From contig NZ_JADPJH010000011.1 in NCBI RefSeq assembly GCF_023073315.1, forward strand, positions 16,146 to 78,506: a stretch of 62,361 bases of DNA, in the 5' to 3' direction. The stretch's first letter is position 1. The number at the start of each line of letters is the position of its first letter. This stretch comes from Bradyrhizobium sp. 1. Lineage in GTDB: Bacteria; Pseudomonadota; Alphaproteobacteria; Rhizobiales; Xanthobacteraceae. Shown in pieces: positions 17,809-26,909 of this stretch. The notes beneath the pieces were generated by a model. It had not been told where the DNA came from, searched no databases, and saw only the letters and a program-made list of their open reading frames with translations. The position numbers were made by a program, and so were the translations under genes.

Positions 17809-19515
17809 TCAGGCCGCGCGGACCGACCCGAGGAACTTGCTCACTTCGAGCTTCAGCCGGCTGGAATCGCGCGACAGCATCTGTGCCGCCGACAGCACCT
17901 GGGAGGCGGCCGAGCCGGTTTCGGCCGCACCGTGCTGGACCTCGCCGACATTGGACGACACCTGCTGGGTGCCTTGGGCCGCCTGCTGCACGTTGCGGGC
18001 GATCTCCTGGGTCGCCGCGCCCTGCTCCTCCACCGCCGCCGCGATCGCCGAAGAGATCTCCGACAGCCGCGCAATGGTGCCGCTGATCTGGCCGATGGCA
18101 CCAACGGACTCCTGTGTCGCCGCCTGGATGCCGCCGATCTGCTGGCCGATTTCGCCCGTAGCCTTGGCCGTCTGCTCGGCAAGCGCCTTCACCTCGGAGG
18201 CAACCACCGCAAAGCCGCGGCCGGCCTCGCCGGCGCGTGCCGCCTCGATCGTCGCATTGAGCGCCAGCAGATTGGTCTGCCCCGCGATGGCGTTGATAAG
18301 CTCGACGACGTCGCCGATCCGCGATGCGGCCCGCGACAATTCGCTGACGCGCTCGGTGGTGGATTGGGCCTGGCTGACGGCTTCGCCCGCGATGCGGGCG
18401 GATTCCTGAACCTGCCGGCTGATCTCACGCACCGAGGACGACATCTCTTCGGCCGCCGATGCCACGGAATGGACGTTGGTGGAGGCTTCTTCCGAGGCGG
18501 ACGCGACCACGGTCGCCAACTCCTGGGCCCGTCCGGCGGTCGAAGTCAGTGTCGAAGCCGAAGCCTCGAGTTCGGTTGCGGCCGACGACACGGTCTCGAC
18601 GATCTCGCCGATGGCACCTTCGAAGCCGTCCGCAAGCTTGGTCATGTCGGCCTTGCGCTGTCCCTCGGCTCGCCGCTGCACGGCCTGCACCTCGTCGCGG
18701 CTGAAGCGGATGATGGTCTGCACCGTCTGGAGGTTGCGCAGCGCCTCGCCGATCTCGTCGTCACGCTCGATGACGATCCGATTGTCCAGCTTGTCCTGGA
18801 CCAGATTGACGAGAGTGCTGTTGAGCTGCTGCATTGGTTCGCGAATCGCCCGCATGGTCGTAAAGCCGACGAAGCAGCCGATGGCGGCACCGGCGATGGC
18901 CAGCAGCGACAGGATCAGACTCGTCGACCCGCTGGTGAAGAGCGCCGCGCTGATGCCGAGCGCGAGCATGAATATCACCTGCACTGCCATCATAGTGGTC
19001 AGGCGGGCCTTCAGAGTCTTCGTGAAGACTGCGAAACGATCGAGCCACGAACGGCGGCGGATGATGCCGGCGTCGATGCGGTAGCCATGCGGCTTCTTCT
19101 CGCGGATCGCGGCATAGACCTCCTCGGCGAGCTTGCGCTGGTCGGCCGGCAGCCTGGTGCGGATCGAGGTAAAGCCCGTGATCTGGCCGTTCTCGCGAAT
19201 CGGCGACGCCGTCGCCAGCACCCAATAATAGTCGCCGTTCTTCCGGCGGTTCTTCACCGCTCCGAGCCAGGGCTTGCCGGCCTTCAGCGTGTCCCAAAGA
19301 TTATCAAACGCCTCGGGTGGCATGTCCGGATGACGGACGATGTTGTGCGGCTGCCCCATCAGCTCCGCCGAGGTGAAGCCCGCGGCGGCGAGGAAGTCCT
19401 CGTTGAAGTAAGCCAGTTTGCCCTTGGGATCGGTCTTGGAGACGATCAGCGTTTCGTCGCTGACGGGATATTCGATTTCGGTGACGGGTAAATTCTTGCG
19501 CACTTGGGCCCCCAA
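17809..19515 (-). CDS. Methyl-accepting chemotaxis protein with PAS sensor (Aer-like)
   Basis: A 568-residue receptor. Residues about 12-120 form a PAS domain that starts [19 protein letters not shown] and contains [10 protein letters not shown] and the GDYYWV motif, typical of Aer-type redox or oxygen sensing. Two short hydrophobic segments at about 165-205 form a membrane hairpin with no periplasmic domain. A HAMP region follows, then the cytoplasmic signalling bundle with the CheA/CheW tip [19 protein letters not shown]. It should bias flagellar rotation through CheA. The C-terminal half is nearly the same as that of the next receptor gene, indicating duplication. No che genes are in the window. 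Confidence 0.92.
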   Translation of the reverse strand: MGAQVRKNLPVTEIEYPVSDETLIVSKTDPKGKLAYFNEDFLAAAGFTSAELMGQPHNIVRHPDMPPEAFDNLWDTLKAGKPWLGAVKNRRKNGDYYWVLATASPIRENGQITGFTSIRTRLPADQRKLAEEVYAAIREKKPHGYRIDAGIIRRRSWLDRFAVFTKTLKARLTTMMAVQVIFMLALGISAALFTSGSTSLILSLLAIAGAAIGCFVGFTTMRAIREPMQQLNSTLVNLVQDKLDNRIVIERDDEIGEALRNLQTVQTIIRFSRDEVQAVQRRAEGQRKADMTKLADGFEGAIGEIVETVSSAATELEASASTLTSTAGRAQELATVVASASEEASTNVHSVASAAEEMSSSVREISRQVQESARIAGEAVSQAQSTTERVSELSRAASRIGDVVELINAIAGQTNLLALNATIEAARAGEAGRGFAVVASEVKALAEQTAKATGEIGQQIGGIQAATQESVGAIGQISGTIARLSEISSAIAAAVEEQGAATQEIARNVQQAAQGTQQVSSNVGEVQHGAAETGSAASQVLSAAQMLSRDSSRLKLEVSKFLGSVRAA

Positions 19516-19676
19516 AATGGATTGGTTGATGAGATAATTCCAGTCAGGGCTGCTACCGGCGGTCCTGGTTCCATTCTGCTAAGCCGAATTTAACTATCGA
19601 TGAAATCGCGTGCCCGTAACATTACGGCCAGCACACACGATGCTACCAGCAGGCGACATCATGCTACCGCCGCAGC

Positions 19677-19700
19677 AAAAAAACGGCGCCGATGGCGCCG
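19677..19700 (-). terminator. Rho-independent terminator of chemoreceptor gene 2
   Basis: On the minus strand CGGCGCC-ATC-GGCGCCG is followed by seven U. It starts 33 bases after the stop of the second chemoreceptor gene. The stem is 7 bp of G/C, a textbook intrinsic terminator, and the clearest one in the window. Confidence 0.9.
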
Positions 19701-19732
19701 CTCTTGCGTAGTCGAGTACTGCTCTGGCGACT

Positions 19733-21424
19733 TTACGCTGCGCGGACGTTGGTCAGGAACTTGCTGACCTCGGTCTTCAGGCGTGTACTGTCGTTGGACA
19801 GCATCTGCGCCGCCGACAGCACCTGCGAGGAGGCCGTGCCGGTCTCGGTCGCACCGCGCTGCACGTCGGTGATGTTGGAGGAGACCTGCTGGGTGCCCTG
19901 GGCAGCTTGCTGGACGTTGCGGGCAATCTCCTGGGTCGCAGCCCCCTGCTCTTCCACCGCGGCCGCGATGGCCGAAGAGATTTCCGACAGACGCTCGATG
20001 GTCGAGGAGATCTCCTTGATCGCGCCGACCGAATCGTTGGTCGCCGCCTGGATGCCGGAGATCTGCTGGCCGATCTCGCCGGTCGCCTTGGCGGTCTGCT
20101 CGGCGAGCGCCTTCACCTCGGACGCAACGACCGCGAAGCCGCGGCCGGCTTCACCGGCGCGCGCCGCCTCGATGGTGGCGTTCAGCGCCAGCAGGTTGGT
20201 CTGGCCGGCGATGGTATTGATCAGCTCGACGACGTCGCCGATGCGGGACGCCGCCTTGGAGAGCTCGCTGACGCGCTCGGTGGTGGAACGCGCCTGGCCG
20301 ACGGCATCGCCTGCCATCCGCGCCGATTCCTGCACCTGACGGCTGATCTCGCTCACCGACGAGGCCATCTCCTCGGTCGCCGAGGCCACCGACTGCACGT
20401 TGGTCGAGGCTTCCTCCGAAGCACCGGCAACCGTGGTCGCCAGCCTCTGGGAGCGATCGGCGGTGGAGGTCAGCGTCGAGGCGGAGGCTTCGAGCTGGGT
20501 CGAGGCCGACGACACGGTCTGGACGATCTCGCCGATCATCGTCTCGAATTCGCGGGTGATGTTGTCGACGCGGCGGCCGCGCTCGATCTTGGCCTCGGCA
20601 TCGGCGGCCGCAGCCTCGTCGGCGGCCTTCTTGGCGATCAGCGCGTCCTTGAAGATCTGGAGCACGTCGGCCATGGCGCCGATTTCGGTCTTCTCGCCGC
20701 GGTGCGGGACTTCGGCGGACAGGTCACCCTTGCCGAGCGCCTGCATCGGCTCGATGATCGAGTTGATGCCGGCGGAGACGTCCTGGACCAGGTAGAAGCC
20801 GACGCCGAGCCCGATGACGACGGCGGCGCCGAGGATGATCGAGACCAGCATGAAGGCGTAATAGTAGCTGTCGGCGGCATCCTTGGCGGCCTGATCGCCG
20901 CCCTGGGTATTGAGCTCAATGTCCCTGGTCAGGACCTCATCCGACGCAAGGCCGATCTTGTTGACGGTTTTGGTGTTCAGCTCCTGCGCCTCGTGCGGGA
21001 CCTTGCCGGCCTCCTTGCGCGAAAGCGCCATCACCTCCTCGGTGCCCTTCTTGTAGTCGTCCCAGAGCTTGGCCCAGTCGTTGTACAGCTTCCGCTCCTC
21101 GGAAGAGGTGAGCATCGGCTCGTACGCCTTGCGGGACTTGGTGAGCGCCTCGATGACGGTGCCGGCCGTCTTTTCGTTGGCGAGCTTCTCCTCGAGAGTC
21201 TCCGACAGCATGTGCTGGCGTACCACGTTGCGGTAGGTGATGACGCTGGCCCGGATCTCGCCCAGCACCCGCACGCTGGGCATCCAGCTCGTCGTGATCT
21301 CCGTGGTATTGGCATTCATCGACCGCATTTTCATGACGGCGAGCAGACCCATGCCGGCCATCGCGACCAGCAAGAACGCCACGACACTGATGATCTTGGC
21401 ACGGATGGAAACGGTGGCGAGCAT
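19733..21424 (-). CDS. Methyl-accepting chemotaxis protein (periplasmic four-helix sensor)
   Basis: A 563-residue transmembrane chemoreceptor. TM1 is at about 14-32. A helical periplasmic ligand domain of about 155 residues follows (4HB type, with [20 protein letters not shown] near its start), then TM2 at about 190-213, a HAMP domain, and a signalling bundle with the tip [19 protein letters not shown]. The last 250 or so residues are almost identical to the PAS receptor downstream, while the sensory parts are unrelated. It has its own terminator at 19677-19700. The ligand cannot be predicted. Confidence 0.93.
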   Translation of the reverse strand: MLATVSIRAKIISVVAFLLVAMAGMGLLAVMKMRSMNANTTEITTSWMPSVRVLGEIRASVITYRNVVRQHMLSETLEEKLANEKTAGTVIEALTKSRKAYEPMLTSSEERKLYNDWAKLWDDYKKGTEEVMALSRKEAGKVPHEAQELNTKTVNKIGLASDEVLTRDIELNTQGGDQAAKDAADSYYYAFMLVSIILGAAVVIGLGVGFYLVQDVSAGINSIIEPMQALGKGDLSAEVPHRGEKTEIGAMADVLQIFKDALIAKKAADEAAAADAEAKIERGRRVDNITREFETMIGEIVQTVSSASTQLEASASTLTSTADRSQRLATTVAGASEEASTNVQSVASATEEMASSVSEISRQVQESARMAGDAVGQARSTTERVSELSKAASRIGDVVELINTIAGQTNLLALNATIEAARAGEAGRGFAVVASEVKALAEQTAKATGEIGQQISGIQAATNDSVGAIKEISSTIERLSEISSAIAAAVEEQGAATQEIARNVQQAAQGTQQVSSNITDVQRGATETGTASSQVLSAAQMLSNDSTRLKTEVSKFLTNVRAA

Positions 21425-21533
21425 AATGGGTCTCTTTGCGTTGGCGCGGTGGCGCGTCCGGAAATCGTGATCAACCGACAGCAGCGGTGCCGATATCCAA
21501 CAACAAAGCCACTGAGCAGTTGTTAACTACGAC

Positions 21534-21549
21534 TCCGTACGAGTACGGA
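21534..21549. promoter_or_regulatory. Perfect inverted repeat upstream of chemoreceptor gene 2
   Basis: Arms TCCGTAC and GTACGGA are separated by 2 bases, in the 165-base gap between the end of otnK and the start of the chemoreceptor. It may be an operator or a weak hairpin at the end of the otn transcript; no U-run follows. Nothing else recognisable lies in the gap. Confidence 0.4.
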
Positions 21550-21589
21550 ACGCTAAAGAAGTGAAGGAGGGACTAAAAACGCCCTGCGC

Positions 21590-22864
21590 TCAGCGCATGA
21601 GCCCAAGCGCATCGGCGAAAAACTCTGGCCCGCCGAAATTTCCGGACTTCAGCGCGAGCAGCATGTCGTCTTGAGCGCCGACCGCGCGCAGCACCGGAAC
21701 ACCTGCGGCGATTTCCACTCCTACGAGAAAACCGGGAATCTTCAACCGATCAACGACCGCGCCCGACGTCTCGCCGCCGGCGACGACCAATCGCCGAACG
21801 CCTGATTTAACAAGGCCTTCGGAGATGTCGGCCATGGCCTGCTCGATGGCATGTCCGGCCGCATCACGGCCGTGACGTGCCTGGAGCGCGGCGACCTGAT
21901 CCGGCGTCGAGCTCGATGCGATCAGCACAGGACCTTCGGCCAATCGCGGCCTTGCCCAGTCCAGCGCGCGCTGGGCTTCGTCCGCTCCCGTAAGAATACG
22001 GTCCGGGTCGAGATGAAGCACCGGCATCACCCGTTCAGCATTCGCGATCTGCTTGAGCGTCGCCTGCGAGCAGCTTCCGGCCAGGCAGGCCGCCGGTCCA
22101 TCGACCGCAGCGCCGGCTTCGCTGCTCGCCGCGGCCGATTTGACCTTGCCCGTCCACACCAGCGCCCGCGCCAGCCCAAGGCCGATGCCGGAGGCGCCGA
22201 CCGAGAACCGATGTTCGGCAGCCACGAGACCGATGGTCTCCAGATCGCGGTCGAAGACGGCATCGATGATCGCAGCACCGATACCCTTGGCCGCGAGCTC
22301 GGCCAGCCGCGCCCGCACGGCATCCGCGCCGCGGGTGACGGCGGCGAGGTCAACGAGGCCGATTTGCGTCTTGCTCTGGCGCGCCAGCACGCGCACCAGA
22401 TTGGAATCACGCATCGGATTGAGCGGATGATCCTTCAGGGGGCTCTCGTTCAGCGGCACCGCGCCGACAAACAGATTACCCTGGTAGACAGTGCGGCCGG
22501 TCTCCGGGAAGGCCGGTGTCACCAGCACATTTGCCTCGCCGCAATCGGCGCGCAGCGCGTCCATCACCGGACCGATATTGCCGGCATCGGTGGAATCGAA
22601 GGTCGAGCAGATCTTGAACAGCACATGGCTCGCGCCGCGGCCGCGCAGCCATTTATCCGCCGCGCGCGAGCGCGATACGGCAAGGCCCGCCTCGATCGAG
22701 CGGCTCTTCAAGGACACCACGACGGCATCGACCTCGGGCAACGCGAGATCATCGGCAGGTATGCCGATGGTCTGCACGGTGCGCAGGCCGGCGCGCGTCA
22801 GCGTGTTGGCGAGATCGGAGGCGCCGGTGTAGTCGTCGGCGATGCAGCCCAATGCGAGCGTCAC
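21590..22864 (-). CDS. otnK: 3-oxo-tetronate kinase (four-carbon acid sugar kinase, DUF1537)
   Basis: A 424-residue kinase of the four-carbon acid sugar family. The N-terminal substrate domain starts GCIADDYTGASDLANTL and the C-terminal nucleotide domain carries the VAGGETSGAVV motif near residue 365. OtnK phosphorylates 3-oxo-tetronate at C4 with ATP, giving the substrate for the OtnC decarboxylase. The GTG start overlaps the stop of otnI (GTGA), so the two are coupled. The gene ends the ltnD-otnI-otnK operon. The function is supported by all four pathway enzymes being side by side; D- versus L-threonate specificity cannot be read from sequence. Confidence 0.92.
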   Translation of the reverse strand: MTLALGCIADDYTGASDLANTLTRAGLRTVQTIGIPADDLALPEVDAVVVSLKSRSIEAGLAVSRSRAADKWLRGRGASHVLFKICSTFDSTDAGNIGPVMDALRADCGEANVLVTPAFPETGRTVYQGNLFVGAVPLNESPLKDHPLNPMRDSNLVRVLARQSKTQIGLVDLAAVTRGADAVRARLAELAAKGIGAAIIDAVFDRDLETIGLVAAEHRFSVGASGIGLGLARALVWTGKVKSAAASSEAGAAVDGPAACLAGSCSQATLKQIANAERVMPVLHLDPDRILTGADEAQRALDWARPRLAEGPVLIASSSTPDQVAALQARHGRDAAGHAIEQAMADISEGLVKSGVRRLVVAGGETSGAVVDRLKIPGFLVGVEIAAGVPVLRAVGAQDDMLLALKSGNFGGPEFFADALGLMR

Positions 22865-23643
22865 GGCTTCACTCCCGCATAGGGCTTGAACCAGGCCAGG
22901 CCCTCGGTGGTCTTGCCGCGCGGATTGTATTCGCAGCCGACGAAGCCGGGATAGCCGAGCCGGTCGAGTTCAGTGAACAGGAACGGATAGTTCAGCTCCT
23001 CGCCGTCGGGCTCGTTGCGCGATGGAATGCTGGCGATCTGGATGTGGCCGACGATCGGCATCATCTCGCGCAGCCGCATGGTGACATCGCCATGGATGAT
23101 CTGGCAGTGATAGATGTCGAACTGAAGTTTCAGGTTCGGAAGCCTCAACTCCTGGATCAGATCGCGCGCGAAGCCGAAATCGTTGAGGAAGTAGCCCGGC
23201 ACGTTGCGCGCATTGATCGGCTCCAGCACGATGTCGATGCCGTGCGGCGCGAAGAACTCCGCTGCCCACGCCACCGATTTGTAGAACGCCTCGATCGCAA
23301 CACGCTCGCCGCGATTGGCGATGCCGGCCATCAGATGCAGCCGCTTGACGCCGGTGGCCTTGGCGTAAGGCAGCGCGGTCTCGAGGCTCGCCTTGAGATC
23401 GGCGAACCGCGCGGGAAGCGCAGCAAAACCCTTCTCGCCGGCATTCCAATCGCCCGGCGGCAGGTTGAACAGCGCCTGGGTCAGGCCGTTGCGCTTGAGC
23501 CGCTCGCCGACGGCCTCGGCCGGATGCTCGTAGGGAAAGAGAAACTCGACCGCGGTGAAGCCGGCTGCCGCAGCGGCATCGAAACGATCGAGGAACGGCA
23601 CCTCGGTGAACATCATCGAGAGGTTGGCGGCGAAACGGGGCAT
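22861..23643 (-). CDS. otnI: 2-oxo-tetronate isomerase (hydroxypyruvate isomerase family)
   Basis: A 260-residue TIM-barrel isomerase of the xylose-isomerase-like superfamily. GFTAVEFLFPYEHPAEAV (about 29-46) matches the OtnI/Hyi group, and the C-terminal half holds FDIYHCQIIHGDV and GHIQIASIPSRNEPD with the metal ligands. It converts 2-oxo-tetronate to 3-oxo-tetronate. Hyi (hydroxypyruvate isomerase) is the close alternative, but the neighbours otnK, ltnD and otnC favour OtnI. It lies 15 bases after ltnD, with an AGAGGA ribosome-binding site. Confidence 0.9.
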   Translation of the reverse strand: MPRFAANLSMMFTEVPFLDRFDAAAAAGFTAVEFLFPYEHPAEAVGERLKRNGLTQALFNLPPGDWNAGEKGFAALPARFADLKASLETALPYAKATGVKRLHLMAGIANRGERVAIEAFYKSVAWAAEFFAPHGIDIVLEPINARNVPGYFLNDFGFARDLIQELRLPNLKLQFDIYHCQIIHGDVTMRLREMMPIVGHIQIASIPSRNEPDGEELNYPFLFTELDRLGYPGFVGCEYNPRGKTTEGLAWFKPYAGVKP

Positions 23644-23658
23644 CGGAGATCCTCTTGT

Positions 23659-24576
23659 TTACTTGTCGCCGGGAAGTTTTACGCCGGTGACCTGCGCATA
23701 CATGCGCGCGACCGACGCATCGTCATCGCGGCCCATGCCGGCGGCCGACGTCATCAGGAACATCTGGAGGGCGGCCGCAGAGACCGGCACCGGGAATCGG
23801 GCGCTGCGGGCCATGTCCTGGATGATGCCGAGGTCCTTGACGAAGATCTCGACCGCGCTGCGCGGCGTGTAGTCGCCGTCGAGCACGTGCGGCATGCGGT
23901 TCTCGAACATCCAGGAATTGCCGGCGGAGGCCGTGATCACCTCGTAGACCTTGCGGATGTCGAGGCCCTGCTTGGCCGCGAATGCGATCGCTTCGGAGGC
24001 GGCGGCGATATGCACGCCAGCGAGCAACTGGTTGATCATCTTGAAGGCGGCACCCTGCCCTGCGGCATCGCCAAGCTCGTAGAGCTTTGCGGCCATGGCA
24101 TCGAGGGCCGGACGCGCTTTTGCGAAAGCGGCGGAGCTGCCGGAGGCGAGAATCGTCAACTCGCCTTGCGCGGCGCGCTGCGCGCCGCCGGAGATCGGCG
24201 CATCGAGATAATGCCGCCCGGTCGCCTCCAACTGCTTTGCGAGACGACGCGCGACGTCCGGGTCCATGGTCGCCGAGGATATGAAGACGCTGTCCTTCGG
24301 CATGGTCCCAGCCGCACCGTCCTTGCCGAACAGGATCGTCTCGGTTTGCGCCGCATTGACGACGACACTGACGACGATGTCCGCGTCCTTGGCGGCCTCG
24401 GCCGGGGTCGTCGCACCCGCGCCGCCATCCTTCACGAAGCGCGCGACTGCATCGGCTGAAACGTCGCAACCGGCGACGGCATGGCCGGCGCGCTTCAGCG
24501 AGGTCGCCATGCCGTATCCCATCGAGCCGAGCCCGATGACGGCGATACGCTGATTTTGTGAACTGGAGGCGGACAT
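23659..24576 (-). CDS. ltnD: L-threonate dehydrogenase (beta-hydroxyacid dehydrogenase family)
   Basis: A 305-residue dehydrogenase. The NAD-binding motif GLGSMG lies near residue 16, the substrate signature DAPISGGAQRAAQGELT near 145, and the catalytic-Lys helix AFKMINQLLAGVHIAAASEA near 195. LtnD oxidises L-threonate at C2 to 2-oxo-tetronate with NAD. Related enzymes act on tartronate semialdehyde or 3-hydroxyisobutyrate; context favours LtnD. It is the first gene of the minus-strand operon and is divergent from otnC with a 102-base shared promoter region. Confidence 0.9.
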   Translation of the reverse strand: MSASSSQNQRIAVIGLGSMGYGMATSLKRAGHAVAGCDVSADAVARFVKDGGAGATTPAEAAKDADIVVSVVVNAAQTETILFGKDGAAGTMPKDSVFISSATMDPDVARRLAKQLEATGRHYLDAPISGGAQRAAQGELTILASGSSAAFAKARPALDAMAAKLYELGDAAGQGAAFKMINQLLAGVHIAAASEAIAFAAKQGLDIRKVYEVITASAGNSWMFENRMPHVLDGDYTPRSAVEIFVKDLGIIQDMARSARFPVPVSAAALQMFLMTSAAGMGRDDDASVARMYAQVTGVKLPGDK

Positions 24577-24678
24577 GCAACTGACCCTTCAACTTATTCT
24601 TGCGAACGTTTCCCGGACGGCCTGCCTTGGCGGCGGCTCGGAGCACCGAATAACACGGCTTGGCCGCGCTGCCAAAGC

Positions 24679-25380
24679 GTGAGACAAGCGGACATGACGG
24701 CCATGAAAACTGAAACGAGCAATGAGACAAGGCTGCGTGAGGATATCTGCCGCTTCGGACGGTCCCTGTTCGAGCGCGGACTGACGCCGGGCTCCTCCGG
24801 CAATATCAGCGTCAGGCTGGATGGCGGCGGCTGGCTGGTGACGCCGACCAACGCCTCGCTCGGCTTCCTTGATCCCGCAAAGCTGTCGCGGCTGGACCAG
24901 CAAGGCCGGCTGGTTTCCGGCGATGCCCCAACCAAGGAAGTTCCGTTACACACCGCGCTCTACGACACGCGCGGCAGTGCACGCGCGATCGTGCATCTGC
25001 ACTCCACCCATTCGGTGGCGCTCTCGATGCTGCCGGAGATCGATCCGCGCGCCGTGCTGCCGCCGATGACGGCGTATTATCTGATGAAATGCGGCGCCAC
25101 CGCGCTCGTGCCCTATTATCGCCCCGGCGATCCCGCGGTGGCGGATGCGATCAAAGGACTGGCGGGGAAATACTCCTCCGTGCTGCTCGCCAATCACGGC
25201 CCGGTGGTCGCCGGCGACACGCTGGAGGCGGCGGTATTCGCGACGGAGGAGCTGGAGGAGACAGCGAAGCTGTACCTGCTGCTGCGCGGGATGAACCCGC
25301 GGTATCTGTCGCCGGAGCAGGTGGAGGATCTGGTGAAGGTGTTTGGGCTGACGTTGCCGGAGCATGGGCACGAACATTGA
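24679..25380 (+). CDS. otnC: 3-oxo-tetronate 4-phosphate decarboxylase (class II aldolase family)
   Basis: A class II aldolase/adducin-fold protein of about 225-233 residues. GLTPGSSGNIS forms the phosphate site, HLHSTHSVA supplies two metal-binding His, and ANHGPVV the third. OtnC decarboxylates 3-oxo-tetronate 4-phosphate to dihydroxyacetone phosphate and CO2, so threonate carbon enters central metabolism. The start could be 24679, 24694 (MTAMKTE) or 24703; none has a strong ribosome-binding site. It is the only plus-strand gene of the pathway and is convergent with the ABC ATPase. Confidence 0.9.
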   Translation: MRQADMTAMKTETSNETRLREDICRFGRSLFERGLTPGSSGNISVRLDGGGWLVTPTNASLGFLDPAKLSRLDQQGRLVSGDAPTKEVPLHTALYDTRGSARAIVHLHSTHSVALSMLPEIDPRAVLPPMTAYYLMKCGATALVPYYRPGDPAVADAIKGLAGKYSSVLLANHGPVVAGDTLEAAVFATEELEETAKLYLLLRGMNPRYLSPEQVEDLVKVFGLTLPEHGHEH

Positions 25381-25395
25381 GCCCGGCTCTAACCT

Positions 25396-25482
25396 CGTCA
25401 TTGCGAGCGCAGCGAAGCAATCCAGAGTCTTTCCGCGGAGAAAGTCTGGATTGCTTCGTCGCAAGAGCTCCTCGCAATGACG
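25396..25482. repeat. Palindromic intergenic repeat, family A
   Basis: A complete copy (CGTCATTGCGAGCGCAGCG ... CTCGCAATGACG) between the convergent otnC and livF-like genes, where it could act as a two-way terminator-like hairpin. Confidence 0.9.
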
Positions 25483-25489
25483 GAGAAAA

Positions 25490-26194
25490 CTACAGCCCCA
25501 GATACGCCTTGCGCACGTCCGGATTGCCCCTGATCTCCGCGGCCGGGCCCTGCATCAACACGCGGCCCGTTTGCAGGATGTAGGCGCGATCGGCGATCTC
25601 CAGGCATTCGGCCATGCGCTGCTCGACGATCAGGACGGTCATGCCGGAGTCACGGATGAGCTCCACCGCCTGAAAAATCTCGTCGACGAGTTTCGGCATG
25701 ATGCCCTGCGAGGGCTCGTCGAGCATCAACAGCCGCGGACGCGTCATCAGCGCGCGGCCGATGGCGAGCATCTGCTGCTCGCCGCCCGAGAGCGTCTCGG
25801 CGCGCTGGTCGAGACGCTCGGACAGGCGCGGAAACAGCTTGAAGACGAGATCGAGCGGCTGTTCGCGATTCGCGTCAGCACGGTAGAGGTAGCTGCCGAG
25901 GCGAAGATTGTCGCGCACCGACAGGCGCGGGAACAGGCGGCGGTTCTCCGGCACATAAGCGATGCCGGTTGCTGTGATGTGATGCTGCGCCATGCCGTCG
26001 AGGCGCTTGCCGTCGAACGTCACCGTGCCCGAGCGCGGGCGCTCGGCACCGGCGATGGATTTCAGCAGCGTCGACTTGCCCGCGCCATTGGCGCCGGCGA
26101 CGCAGACGATCTCGCCCTTCTGGACCTCGATCGAGATCGCGGAGATCGCGACCAGGCCCTGATAGGCGGTCGTAACTTCATGCACCGACAGCAT
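25490..26194 (-). CDS. LIV-type ABC transporter ATP-binding protein (LivF-like)
   Basis: A 234-residue ATPase. Walker A GANGAGKST is near residue 34, the ABC signature LSGGEQQ near 138, and Walker B LLMLDEPSQGI follows. It is the LivF-type subunit of a hydrophobic amino-acid/amide importer at the inner membrane. Its start overlaps the second ATPase by 17 bases. It is the last gene of a six-gene unit led by the DUF1445 gene. The ligand is unknown; this family carries branched amino acids, amides, urea and aromatic acids. Confidence 0.93.
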   Translation of the reverse strand: MLSVHEVTTAYQGLVAISAISIEVQKGEIVCVAGANGAGKSTLLKSIAGAERPRSGTVTFDGKRLDGMAQHHITATGIAYVPENRRLFPRLSVRDNLRLGSYLYRADANREQPLDLVFKLFPRLSERLDQRAETLSGGEQQMLAIGRALMTRPRLLMLDEPSQGIMPKLVDEIFQAVELIRDSGMTVLIVEQRMAECLEIADRAYILQTGRVLMQGPAAEIRGNPDVRKAYLGL

Positions 26195-26909
26195 GACGAT
26201 CTCCCAGATATGCCTTGATCACCTTGGGATCGCGGACGACCTCAGTGGGCTTGCCCTCGACCAGCACCTTGCCGAGGTCGAGCACGATGGCGCGGTCGAC
26301 CAGCGGCATCACGATCTCCATGACATGCTCGACCATCAAGACGGTGATGCCGGTATCGCGTACCTTGCGCACCAGCGCGACGCCGGTCTGCGCCTCGGTC
26401 GGCGTAAGACCAGTGAGGACTTCGTCGAGCAGCAGCAGTTTGGGTTCGGTCGCAAGTGCACGCGCGACTTCGAGGCGGCGCTTTTCGGCCGGCACGAGGT
26501 CGCTCGCGAGCACGTCGGCGCGCGCGGCCAGACCAGTGAACTCCAGCACTTCATGCGCCTTGCGGCGGGCCTCTCGCATGACCGTGTTGCGCACGAGGGC
26601 GCCGACGATGACATTGTCGATGACAGTCATGGTCTCGAAACTCTTGACCACCTGGAAGGTACGGCCGACGCCACGCTGGCAGCGCACGGCTGCCGGCAAA
26701 TTGGTGACGTCCTTGCCGTCGAACCAGATCGAGCCCTGGGTCGGCGGCAGCACGCCGGCGATGAGATTGAACAGCGTCGACTTGCCGGCGCCGTTCGGAC
26801 CGATCAGGCCGACGATCTCGCCGCGCCCGACCGAGATCGAGACGTCGCTGTTGGCGACGAGACCGCCGAAGCGCTGCCAGACGCCGCGGGTTTCAAGGAG
26901 CGCGGTCAT
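26178..26909 (-). CDS. LIV-type ABC transporter ATP-binding protein (LivG-like)
   Basis: A 243-residue ATPase with Walker A GPNGAGKST near residue 36. The LivG-type insertion VGRTFQVVKSFETMTVIDNV follows, and Walker B LLLLDEVLTGL is near 160. The usual LSGG signature region reads DLVPAEKRRLEVARAL, so the canonical LSGGQ serine-glycine pair is altered. With the second ATPase it forms the heterodimeric motor of the importer, where the partner's intact signature could serve one site. It overlaps the permease stop by 4 bases. Confidence 0.92.
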   Translation of the reverse strand: MTALLETRGVWQRFGGLVANSDVSISVGRGEIVGLIGPNGAGKSTLFNLIAGVLPPTQGSIWFDGKDVTNLPAAVRCQRGVGRTFQVVKSFETMTVIDNVIVGALVRNTVMREARRKAHEVLEFTGLAARADVLASDLVPAEKRRLEVARALATEPKLLLLDEVLTGLTPTEAQTGVALVRKVRDTGITVLMVEHVMEIVMPLVDRAIVLDLGKVLVEGKPTEVVRDPKVIKAYLGDRHAVGA

